Below are positions 23,763-34,204 of a stretch of 64,000 bases of DNA, one piece after another. The notes below the pieces were generated by a model. That model saw only the letters and a program-made list of their open reading frames with translations. It had not been told where the DNA came from and made no database searches. Position numbers and translations under genes: made by a program. Numbering within the stretch: position 1 is the first letter of the stretch; each line of letters starts with the position of its first letter. Source of the DNA: Cavenderia fasciculata. Its lineage: Eukaryota; Evosea; Eumycetozoa; Acytosteliales; Cavenderiaceae. Location: assembly GCF_000203815.1 (NCBI RefSeq), contig NW_004457736.1, forward strand, positions 1,674,001-1,738,000, read 5' to 3'.

Positions 23763-25575
23763 TTAAATCATAGTTTGAAGGAATTCTTTTGTATCATTTA
23801 ATTGTTTTTCTTTTGTTTGTTTGTTCCAATTCAATTCATTTGCCATTAAATCTACAACCTTTGGTAATGCCTCTAATGATTTACGGTTATCTAAAAAGGC
23901 TAATCTAGTTCTTCGTGCTAGAATATCTTCGGCAGTGCATGCGTATTCCCTGATTCCATAAATTACTTCTGCTTCAATATATGGATATTCTTTAACTAAT
24001 CTATTTGTCAATCCCCTATCTTTTGCCAACTTTAATAATCCAACTGATTGATCTCCGTAACTATGTGTTAAATGTTTGGCTACTTGTTCATCAACATTAA
24101 ATTCTTAAATAGAAATAAATAAATAATTATTATTTTTATACAAAATATTATTATATCTTTTCTTTTCTCTCTCTCTTACCAGTCATTAAATATTTATATA
24201 AATCATTATAATATTTATCAGCACCAAAAATCAATAGATTTGAAGTGTGACAACCACGACGAGTAAAAGTATTAATGTATTGAACTGCTTTATCTACAGT
24301 TTCTTCTGCCATTGATCTATAAGTAGTCCATTTACCACCTACAATAGTAATGAGACCACTTTGACTTGTAAGAATAGAATGACTTCTGTTGATTTTAGAG
24401 GTTGGACCGCCATCCAAACCACCCTTTTTAACAAGAGGTCTAACTCCTGACCATGCTGCCAATACATCTTCTTTACCAATTAATTTCTCATCTCTACTAT
24501 ATTGATTAATTGCCTCTAAAATAAACTATAAAAACATAATTAATTATTTTGATTATTTATCTTTTTCTTTTTTTTCAATCTCTTACATTAATTTCTTCAG
24601 ATGTTGGTTTTGGAGTAAAAGTAATATCAGCTTTTTGATCTGTAGTACCAGCAATAGTTTTACCTTCAAATGGTAGAATAAATAATAAACGACCATCCTT
24701 TGTCTTTGGATTTAAGAAGCCAATATCAGGTGGACAAAGAGTAGAAGGTAGGATAAGATGCACACCAGAAGCACCTGCAATGACACTTGATACTTTTGGA
24801 TCATCCATTTTTCTTATTGAATCAGAGAATGGTCCAGTAGCATTAACTACAACCTTTGCTCTTACATTGATTTGTTCACCAGTCAATCTATCTCTTACAA
24901 CTACACCATTGATTGTACTCTTTGGGTCACTTGATACTACACGAGTGAAACCAACCACCTCTGTATAGTTGGCAGTGATAGCACCACGTTGACTAGCAGA
25001 CAAGGCAATTGAAATACCCATTCTAGCGTCATTGTGTTGACCGTCATAATAGACAATAGACCCAAGTAATCCATCTTTTAGGTAGGGAAAATGTTTCATT
25101 GTCTCTGATTTGGAGAGATAGTGTGATGATGGAACATCGTTACCAGGATAAAAGTAATCGTATAGTTTAGTACCAATCCACATCTTTGGTAGATCAATCC
25201 AACTATAAACAGGTATTGTAATTGGTAATGGATGTGAAAGATGTGGCGCATTATTCAATAGATTTGATCTCTCTGATAATGCCTCCTTTACCAACTTTAA
25301 ATCTTCAACATCAAAATTCATTATAGCTGATTCTAAATATCTAATTCCACCTAGATAGATAGATAGAGAGAAAAGGTAATTAGGGGGTAGTTGATAAAGT
25401 GATGATTATAATTAGACATACCATGAATTAATTTAGTTGATCTTGAAGAAGTAGCAGAACAAAAATCACCACGTTCAAACATTGCAACCGATAGTCCACG
25501 ACTAGCAGCATCCAATGCAATACCAGAACCAGTTACACCTCCACCAATAACTACCATATCCAATAATGGTCCTTC

Positions 25576-25622
<47 letters not shown>

Positions 25623-25896
25623 GATTTGTTGTTGATAGATTACGTAATCTCTGTAATTGTTGATCACGAGTCAATAGAGAAGAAGAAGCATTAAAGTATT
25701 GTTGAACATCATCTGATGAACCTTTACTAATGATATCGTTTGCCTTTTTTTGATTGATTCTATTGTATCTATCTAGAGTAGTTTCATGTTGAACTGGATT
25801 AAAGTTATACATCATTGTTGTACCCCATGCTGTAACACCTGTTGCTGCTATCAATGCATACTTGTTTCTCTTTGCAAATGAAAATAACCTTGACAT
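23763..25896 (-). CDS. FAD-dependent mitochondrial glycerol-3-phosphate dehydrogenase
   Basis: Exons 25896-25422, 25350-24587, 24525-24180 and 24103-23763; frame kept, 641 residues. The basic N-terminus ([15 protein letters not shown]) and a following hydrophobic stretch fit a mitochondrial leader with inner-membrane anchor. The FAD-binding motif [11 protein letters not shown] follows a poly-Gln tract of about 18 residues. Further GlpD/GUT2 signatures are [62 protein letters not shown] and [16 protein letters not shown]. The enzyme oxidises glycerol-3-phosphate to dihydroxyacetone phosphate and passes electrons to quinone. No calcium-binding EF-hands are visible at the C-terminus, unlike the animal enzyme. 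Confidence 0.96.
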
Positions 25897-26001
25897 TATT
25901 ATCTATCTATCTATCTCTAAATATATAACTATATTATTACTACAACTAACTACTATGAATGTAACATAAAGACATCTATATGATGATGATGTATGTTTAT
26001 C

Positions 26002-26045
<44 letters not shown>

Positions 26046-26366
26046 GACAATAATGAGAATGCCAATATGCAGGTGATTTTCATCAAAATTGAGACATGGG
26101 TTTCATCGGGAACATTAAATTCCTTTTTAATCCATAAATGGTATTTGGGAAAATAGAAAAAATAATAGGTCAATACAATCAAACCACCTTTGATATATTA
26201 GATTTAGATTTCTAAAAGATTGTGTTTATTGATTTATCTTTCTCTCCTCAAAAAAAATATAATTAATTAAAATTAATAAAAAAATTCTTCCCTCTTTCGT
26301 TTTATTTTACACAAAGACGAGTAATTTGGTATTTAGAAATCATTACAATAACAAGTAAAGTAAGAA
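25897..26366. other. divergent promoter region with (TAA)n
   Basis: 470 bp between the divergent dehydrogenase and methyltransferase genes. A (TAA)n microsatellite covers about 26003-26043. The rest is AT-rich and contains no gene that I can support; the open frame across the repeat is simple sequence. Confidence 0.5.
26003..26043. repeat. (TAA)n microsatellite
   Basis: About 13 TAA units between the divergent GPDH and methyltransferase genes. On the other strand it gives the (TTA)n that shows up as a run of Tyr in a spurious frame. Confidence 0.95.
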
Positions 26367-27899
26367 ATGATGAACCTATTTAAATGTTCATCTTTTAGTA
26401 GTCGTAGTAGTATTGTTTCTCAAACAATACTAAGATCGACTCTATTTTGCAACTACTCTACGACGATCAAACCAATTAAAAATATAGATAGATTTATGAA
26501 AGATTTAAAGAATGATCAATCAGATATCAATCAATTAATTAATAGTAATAAAGAGAAACATGAAACAACTACGACTACGACTAAAACAACATTAGAATCA
26601 TCATCTGCTGCTGCTGCTGCTGGTGGTGGTGGAGCAATGAATAGTAAACATAAGAATATTCTAAAAAGATTAGAAAAGAAAGAACCAATTCAATTCAATA
26701 AGCGTTCTTCTACAAATACAACCACCACCTCCTCTCAAAGATCAACACCAATAGAAAAAACAACAGAACAAGAAGAAGAAGAATTATTGACAACAACAGC
26801 AGCAGCAGAGAATGTTATGATTGAAAATGAATCAAGACAAAAAAGAGATGATGTAAAAAGAGAAAGAGAAAGACAAAGAGAACAAGACCCAAGATATTAT
26901 CAAGAGATTGCACCTGGAATAGCTATCAATCCTCAATTATCAAAGTTGGACAAGAAACGTGTATGTGTCAGTAGTACTGATCATTGGCAAGAAGCACAAG
27001 ATCATGCTCAAAAGATTGCTACTCAACTAGATTTGGATTACTTGGAATGGAAGAGTTTAGAGGTATTACCAACAGATCTATGTAGCTATATGGTTGTATT
27101 GTTTGTCACCAAAGATGGTGAAATATCACTCAACGATCTAGAAATGTTTGAAAACAAAAAGGGTCGTGTCAAGAGAAAGATGACATGTGCAGTATCACTA
27201 GATTACACCACCGGCGAATTGGCATTCAAGACATTAAAAAAAACATATGCAAGGTCACCACTGGTATTATCTGTCACTTCTGGAAAATCATCATCATCAT
27301 CGGAACCTCTTAATGTTTTGGATATTACAGGTGGTTTGGGTAAAGATTCTTGGATATTGGCTTCATTTGGTTGTAAAGTAACCATTCTAGAAAGAAATCC
27401 ACTACTCAACTTTATGATGGAACGTGCGCTCGAAAAGGCTAAAGCTTCATCCTCCACTGGTGGTGAAGGAAATGCTTTGTTTTCAGAGATTGCCAATCGT
27501 ATCACTCTTGTAAAGACAGACTCTATAGAATATCTTGTCAAAAAGATTACAGACGCTGATGGATTGAATCAAGATCGACCAGATGTTATTTATATGGATC
27601 CAATGTATCAAACAAAAGAAAATGAAGACAACAACAAGGCACTCTCTAAAAAGGATATTAGAGCCATTAGAAAGTTGGTTGGTGGTGACAGAGAATCAAA
27701 GGTTCTTTTTGCTCTAAGTAAAAGATTGGCAACAAAGAAAATAGTTTGGAAGAAACCAAAGAATTTAGGTGCTCACTTGGGTGTAGATTCTCATTATAGA
27801 TCAACTGATACTCGTTTTGATGTTTTCCTTATGAATAAGAATAATAATAATAATAATTCAGATGATGTCCTTAATAATAATATTCAAGAGGAAAAATAA
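26367..27899 (+). CDS. RsmJ-like SAM-dependent methyltransferase, probably mitochondrial
   Basis: Intronless, 510 residues. The N-terminus is rich in Ser/Arg without acidic residues (FSSRSSIVSQTILRSTLFCNY), a likely mitochondrial targeting peptide. A low-complexity linker extends to about residue 180. The C-terminal 320 residues match bacterial RsmJ (16S rRNA guanine-N2 methyltransferase): DITGGLGKDSWILASFGCKV (SAM motif I), TILERNPLLNFMMERAL, DVIYMDPMYQTK (the DPM catalytic motif), LVGGDRESKVLF, ATKKIVWKKPKN and TRFDVFLM. Predicted role: m2G modification of mitochondrial small-subunit rRNA. The presence of this mainly bacterial family in an amoeba is notable. Its 3' end is only 50 bp from the stop of the convergent RhoGAP gene. 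Confidence 0.87.
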   Translation: MMNLFKCSSFSSRSSIVSQTILRSTLFCNYSTTIKPIKNIDRFMKDLKNDQSDINQLINSNKEKHETTTTTTKTTLESSSAAAAAGGGGAMNSKHKNILKRLEKKEPIQFNKRSSTNTTTTSSQRSTPIEKTTEQEEEELLTTTAAAENVMIENESRQKRDDVKRERERQREQDPRYYQEIAPGIAINPQLSKLDKKRVCVSSTDHWQEAQDHAQKIATQLDLDYLEWKSLEVLPTDLCSYMVVLFVTKDGEISLNDLEMFENKKGRVKRKMTCAVSLDYTTGELAFKTLKKTYARSPLVLSVTSGKSSSSSEPLNVLDITGGLGKDSWILASFGCKVTILERNPLLNFMMERALEKAKASSSTGGEGNALFSEIANRITLVKTDSIEYLVKKITDADGLNQDRPDVIYMDPMYQTKENEDNNKALSKKDIRAIRKLVGGDRESKVLFALSKRLATKKIVWKKPKNLGAHLGVDSHYRSTDTRFDVFLMNKNNNNNNSDDVLNNNIQEEK

Positions 27900-27949
27900 A
27901 AAGACATTTAATTTAAATTTAAAGGTAAAAAAAAAATACTTTTATATAT

Positions 27950-30900
27950 TTATTGTATATCTTCACTTATATCAGTAAGGGAAGGTGACCGAGACATTAG
28001 AGAAGAAGTTAAAGGAGATGCAGAACCAGTTGTAGAAATAAATGAAGAGGTATTTGAAAGTGATGAAGTATGTGACTCGCCAAAGATAAAACCACGTTCG
28101 CGCAATGAATATTTGATGAGATGTAAGAGGAAAAATGTGGCTTGTTGATGTCTCTCGAGACCACCAACACCGGTTTGATCGTTGGCCAAAAGGATGGGTG
28201 CAGCGACAATGGCAAGACTCTTGGCACTCATTTTGTTTGAATGTGCACATTGAGCGACATCGGCCAATAAATGAGCGATCCACATGAGCAGTGATCTATT
28301 TGGTTCGTATATCAATTGCTTGACAGTGTACAAGGCTTCCTCTTCACTTTGGGTGGCTCTCTTTAGAACTTCGTCATCCAAGTGTGCGCATAATTTATCG
28401 GGAAGTCTCATATACCAACGTTTCACAAAACTTGCTATAGAATGTGCATCAATGATAAGATTATTACTACTATTGACATTGGTGGTGGTGGTGGTACTAT
28501 TTGATAGTTGATAGACATGTGAAGCAATGCTATGTACATTTACATCTGGTGCCGACAATCTAAATAGTCCTTCAGCGTTGAAACCATCTATTTTCTTTAA
28601 TAGTTGTTTGGCATGTACCAAAATGGAGGGTACAGTTAGACTAATCGATGCATCCAAAGATTGTGGAAGAGTCGATGGATCTACAGCAAAAATAGTATTG
28701 GTTCTCTTGAAAATTAACTTGTCCAATGGTTCGATTGGATAACTGGATAACCGACGATTGGAATCCAATTGTATACATGCACCATACTCTATACCATCCT
28801 TTGATGATGATTCTTCTTTGGTATCTAAAAATATACCATATTCTTCTAATGAATCATCTAAATTAAAAATAATAATATATATTAGTATCATTCATCTGAA
28901 GATATTTTGATTTGTTTTTTTTCTTCTACACATACTAATTTTAATCAATAAATTTGAAGATAATAAATGAGTAAAAGTATTGTAAACATCGATAATTCTT
29001 GCATTTGATTCAACTTCAATGATATATTGACAACTAAATGGTTGGGAAGCTTCTACGGTAAGATAAAAAGGACATTGAGCTCTTTGTATTTTAGTTTTAG
29101 TGTATAGTTGTAATGATGTTGGAATAGTTGGTGTACTTGGTGTTGAAGATGATGATGATGGAGTGGGTGATACAATTGTTGGTGTTGTTGGATTATTAGT
29201 ATTATTATTATTAATTGAATTTTTAAAATATAATTTAACATTGTTCCAAAAATTAAAAGAAGCAAGTGTACGATCCTCTTCCAATTGATAATCGTAACGA
29301 TGTTGAATATTTGGATTTGATTGTTTTGTACAAAGATAGAATCTAAAATCTTTAAACTCATCGGGTGCCGTCAAATTATTTCCATGTATCGTGTTAGTAT
29401 TGTTGTTGTTGTTGTGGTTTTGGTTATTATATGCCGATTGTAATGAATGTACAGTATTCTTTCGATGTTTGATGGAATCTATAATTTGTTCGGTTGTTGA
29501 ATTTACAGTGGTGTTGGTAAAAGATGATGTGGCTGTTGATGTACTGGTTGGAATTGATCCCCTTGAAAAGGAAAGTGGACTACTGTCAGAATATGATCTT
29601 TGTGATCTAGTTTGTTGTAATTGTTGTAGGTGTGGTGATTGTAATTGTGATGGTTGTAGTTGTAATTCATTTGAAATAAAATCAGCAATGATAACTGGAT
29701 CACTACTAAGTGATGATCTAAAACTCTTATTACCACCGCCGTTGTTGTTGTTGTTGTTGTTGTTGTTAGAGTTGTTGGGATTCATAGGAGATGATTGACC
29801 AACCAATGAAGGAGATCTGTACATTTTCATTAAGTTGGGAAGGTGTGTTGATTTAAACTTGTGTGTAATTTCTTTGATAGTGTCTGATGGATCAAAGGCA
29901 ATGACAACCTCTCTATTTAAAAAGATGATACGAATCTTTTGATACTGTCTCTTGAAAACCAATGAATCCTCTGTAATCTCCTTTTGAATATCTAGAATAC
30001 TCTTGTTTCTGTCAGATATCCAAACACCTGTTTCTTTGTACTGTAGATTGTAATCATCCAAAAGGTCACGATCAATGTGTGGATATTTGAGATAGATCTT
30101 GTGGAGCAAGTCTTTGATGGTACTCTCTTCAGAGACATCAAATACCTCTAAACGAGAAGCATCAGATGATTTACTAAATACTCCAATATTGCGTGGTGTT
30201 GCAAGCGTCGACACGCTTGGTGATACGTTTCTTGGCGATGGAAGAGCGCTATTTGATTGACTACCATTGCTAATGTTGATGGCTCTTTCGCTGCCACTTG
30301 ACTTTTCACCTTGGACAGTGATTGGTGAACTACGTGGTGAAAGACCAATGATTTGGAAAAAGGATGATTTACGGTGTTCGAGTTTTGGTGAATTGGAAGC
30401 AGAGTTGGAATTTGACAATGATTGAAGATTTAGTTTTGGAACTGGAATACCCTTGGAAGAGTTGAGTGAAGACGATTGTCTTGATTGTGAATTATTATTA
30501 TTGTTACCTGATAGTGGTGGTGTGTTTGTTGAATGATTATTATTTAATGGTGTCGATGATGATGAGGGTGGTGGCATCAAACTAGATGATCTATTTAATT
30601 GTCTTAGAGATGATTCTAATTCATTTTCATCAACTCCATTGTTACTGTTGATGCTAGCAGATGTTGGAGTAGTTGGTACAGTGATTGGTGGAATATAATT
30701 TAATCCAACTGGAATAATTTCAGGTAAATGAATAGAAACCGATCTAGTTGCTTTGAGCATTGAACCAACCGATGTAATTAAATGTGAAACTCCACCTCTT
30801 GTATCTCTTTTAAATTCTATTTCTTGCTATAAATATTAAATCAAAAATAAATAAATAATATTAATATTAATATATAAATATTATATTAGATCTAATATTA

Positions 30901-31590
30901 AATATAATTATTGATCAATCAACATACATTTTCTTTAAATTGATATTTTGAAAAAGGATCATCCAATTTACACCATTTTCCTTTTTGTGGGAAAAATATG
31001 TTATAGATTGATGTTTGAAAATCTACAGAACCTGGTGGCAATTTTTCAATAATCAAATGGACTGCATCTTGAATGGTCTCTACTTGATCGAATAAAATCT
31101 TTTTGGTTAAACCAAACTCTGGTATCTTGACTATCAGTATAACCCTTTGGTTTTGTAAGGGTTGTTGAACTGTCATGACTTTTGATATTATATTTTTCTT
31201 GTTGTTGTTGTTGTTGTCGTTACTCTTGTTGTTGTTTGTTGGTAAAGATGGTACTTTGAAAGTAATTGATGGATTTTTAGATGTCGATACACCACTATAT
31301 GAACAAGATGTTGGTGATATAGTTGGTATTGATGAAGTTGATGAAGAAGAGGAGGTGGAGGAAGAAGAAGAATAAGAAGAAGAGGAAGAGGCAAGGTCTA
31401 TAAAATAATTATCAATGGCACAGCTGTGACTTCTACTTCTTGATGGAGAATCTTCAGTGTTTAGAGTAGTACTAGTAGGACTATTTTTTCTTTGTTGTGA
31501 AGACGACTTTTTTGTTGGAGTACTACTACTTTTAATTCTATAAAAAATAAAACATTTAGTTTGAATTTCCTTATTTTTAAATATTCCCAT
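27950..31590 (-). CDS. RhoGAP protein with ubiquitin-like (talin/FERM-type) modules
   Basis: Exons 31590-30928, 30826-28936 and 28857-27950; frame kept, 1153 residues. The first 140 residues are Ser-rich. A ubiquitin-like fold follows: RVILIVKIPEFGLTKKILF, then FDQVETIQDAVHLIIEKL and the dipeptide-like KLDDPFSKYQF, similar to the F0/F1 lobes of talin-type FERM proteins. Further lobes are suggested by DVSEESTIKDLLHKIYLKYP and IRIIFLNREVVIAFDPSDTI. The C-terminus is a RhoGAP domain with an intact arginine finger (FNAEGLFRLSAPD), FVKRWYMRLPDKL and SAKSLAIVAAPILL. Predicted role: switching off Rac/Rho GTPases at a membrane or adhesion site. The ATG at 31590 heads the longest clean frame, but an extra upstream exon cannot be excluded. 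Confidence 0.86.
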
Positions 31591-31726
31591 GATGTTTGAT
31601 GATGATGTAGGGATGTGCAAAGAATTGGTAGTTGGTTGGTAAAAAATATTGATGATGATGATGATGACGATGAGGGTATTTTTAACAAAAAAAAACGATC
31701 AATCGGTAATGTGTATATATATAGGT

Positions 31727-31743
31727 GGGGGGGGGGGGGGGGG
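31727..31743. repeat. poly-G run of 17
   Basis: Seventeen consecutive G follow TATATATAGGT. It lies 140 bp upstream of the RhoGAP ATG on the strand opposite its transcription, so the RNA leader, if it extends this far, would carry a C run. Confidence 0.9.
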
Positions 31744-32169
31744 AGTAGCTATTCTAACAACAGTCAATTATTTATTTGACTGGATGATGATGATGAAATG
31801 TGAATATAGTGTTGAATGAGAGAGAGAGAGAGAGAGAAAAAGAGGAGTGGCGATGTGTGAATTCCGATCGAATATAAATTATTGGTTGGTTCGGACGTAA
31901 GGATGTGTTTAAAAAATTGTAGTGGGTGGGGTGGTTGGATTGGATGGATCGATGGATGGGTGAGTGTATGTGTGATAGATGGTGGTATAGATAGATCTAT
32001 CAAATGATAAAACTATAATTAAATAATAATAATAATCCTATCAAACTAGAAAGATAATAATAACAATATTACCAGCAGCGGACAACTATTTAAATAAATG
32101 ATGATGATGATGGATCTGGCTTGGTTTGATTGTGATTGTTATGATTATTGTTACTGTTGTTTAAATTAA

Positions 32170-32430
32170 TTAATGAACCTTGAACAACAACTCGAATGAT
32201 GCGACAAACCATGTCCCCACCAATTCTCTTGAAGAGATTGATTGTGCTTGAATGGACCCGATCGATCGGGTTGGATAATAAAGTGGCGATGTGCAAGTAA
32301 TGGAATTACTTTAAAGAGAAAAAGAAGAAGAAGAAAAGAGATGAAGAGGAGATCTATTTTTAAATCGACATTGTTGTACATACGTTGAATAAGTGTTACT
32401 CGAAGTTAGACTAGAATTAATATACGACAT
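32170..32430 (-). CDS. possible small two-exon gene, 61 residues
   Basis: ATG at 32430, exon 32430-32384, a GTATGT donor, an intron ending TTTAAAG, and exon 32308-32170 with TAA. The joined frame reads MSYINSSLTSSNTYST, then TNSITCTSPLYYPTRSIGSI, then QAQSISSRELVGTW and FVASFELLFKVH. No family is recognised. In favour: a strong donor, frame continuity and higher GC in exon 2 than around it. Against: all three minus-strand frames of exon 2 are open, so openness says little. It may equally be a non-coding transcript or the 5' end of the RhoGAP transcript (untranslated leader exon). Confidence 0.3.
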
Positions 32431-32763
32431 GACGAGAGAAGAGAGAGAGTTAGAGAGATTCGATTTAGTGATTTTATGAGATTTTCAATGCAATATATGG
32501 TGGGTGACTGGATGGATGGATGGGGTTTTAGAACAACAAAAAAAATAGAGTGTGAAGTTGCTAATGCCGAGATTCAACCAAATGATTATTAATTAATTAT
32601 TAATTATGAATTTAGTTGGAATGGTGGATGATTTATAAATGTTGTTGTTGGGCGAATCAATCAACTGATCATAATGAAAAGGATCAAATTTATAGTTTGT
32701 TGCGATCGTATCGATTGATGAAACCAAACAAAAGATAGATAGACAGACAGATGGTAACTCTAC

Positions 32764-32797
<34 letters not shown>

Positions 32798-33019
32798 GTA
32801 ATGTGGTGGTGTGGCCTATTGTGGCTGTGCTATAATTAATATTATAAAGGCAACAAGTAAATTGTCTTGTCTTGATTGTTGTTTTAATATTGTAATTGGT
32901 TGGTTAAGATATCGCCAACTATGCGCTATGTTATAAAATTATGACTGTGTTGTTGTTGCTACTGTAAACCATTGACAAGTTATAATTGTTGCTATTGTTA
33001 TTATTATTTGTAAAGAGGA

Positions 33020-33110
33020 AGAGCAGTAGTATGATGATCATTAATGAGTGATCTTAATTATTATAATGATCATCATACCCTATGATATATCATACTACTC
33101 TACTACTGCC
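33020..33110. repeat. nested inverted repeat
   Basis: A perfect 15-bp inverted repeat, GTATGATGATCATTA at 33029-33043 and its complement at 33064-33078, with a 20-nt loop. Outside it, GCAGTAGTATGAT near 33023-33035 also pairs with the ATCATACTACT...TACTGC stretch at about 33089-33108, so two alternative hairpins compete. It could be a structured RNA, a cruciform or a footprint of a small inverted-repeat element. Confidence 0.6.
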
Positions 33111-34204
33111 TGCTGAAAAGAGGTAATGTATGTATTGTATTGTATTGGATGAGAACGATCGGTGGATGATCTAGTCCCTTTTGAGAGTGATCTCACGCAC
33201 TTGACCCACTTTACCAACCAAATTAATTCACCATCATTGTGATGCTTGTCTATCTGTTGTTGTCTTTTTTTGTACCACCTATAATATATTTTATTTAAAG
33301 AAGGGTGTGGGGGAGGGGGAGATTTCTCAATTGGTTGTTGTTGTTTAGCGAGTGTGGGGGTGGTAAAATAAAACAATACAAAATGTTATATGATTGATGA
33401 GTTGTGCTTGCAATGGGTAGTCGTCGTTGTCGTTGTTGTTGTTGTTGTTGTTGTTGTTGTTATCGTCGATATATATATATATATCTATATCTTTATGGTG
33501 TGTTTGTAATCAGCTGTTGTCGTTAACTTGAATTGCTGCTGTTGTTTGTTGTGATGGTTTCACACCTACTTATCTAAGAAGAAGAACGAAATGCCTTACT
33601 CTTGTGTGTATGTGTGTGTGTATGTGTATGTATGTACGCTCGTAGTGCTAATCTATAGCAATGAATGAATGAGGTTGCCGACTTTGTTTGTACAAACAAA
33701 GATATTGTCGAAACAGCAAAAGCAAAACCAAATCCCAGTCAATGGTGATTGTAGTAGGTGGTGCTTTCGGAAAGGATGGTAAAAGGTGGGGGGACACCTT
33801 GATGTTTGTGGGCACTTCTTTTTTATTAATAATCAACAGAAATATCAGCTGCCCAACCCACCCAAGATATCTTTGCCTTTAAAGGAAAATCTTTGTTTTT
33901 GTTCAAAAAAAAAAAATCTATCTTCCTTTTCTTGGTTACGATTATTATTATTCTATGTTTTTTATTTTCTATCTATAATTATACCTTTAATATATATTTG
34001 TGATTGTCGATCTATATAGATATATATATTTATATTTATTTATAAAAGGAAGTGATGAGAAAAAAGGTAACTTTGTTTTTAAAAAAAAAAAAAAAAAAAA
34101 CGTTTACTCGAGCCATGTGGGTCTTAAAAAAAACCTCATGGATCTCAACACCCAGAGAATCTAGATTCGTGAATGAGATCTTGATCCTCATAGTATTTAT
34201 TTAT

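Larger units (their letters stand above)
31591..34204. other. gene-poor 2.6-kb region rich in simple repeats
   Basis: It holds a 17-base G run (31727-31743), (GA)n near 31810-31836, (GTT)n tracts near 32762-32798 and 33430-33462, an (AT)n tract near 33469-33484 and an A20 run near 34080-34100. A nested inverted repeat lies at 33020-33110, and a GC-richer block at about 34100-34190. One weak two-exon gene candidate is listed separately (32170-32430). Other frames here lack ATG starts or are simple sequence. It lies between the starts or ends of two minus-strand genes, so it contains the RhoGAP promoter. Confidence 0.5.

Noticed and set aside
25560-25622. CAA/TTG tract in the dehydrogenase as a possible CRISPR or disease-type expansion
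   Set aside because: It is a plain in-frame poly-Gln run, common in dictyostelids, between the targeting region and the FAD fold.
33095-33376. 93-codon minus-strand frame
   Set aside because: It starts with TTG and runs through the inverted-repeat region; no motif seen.
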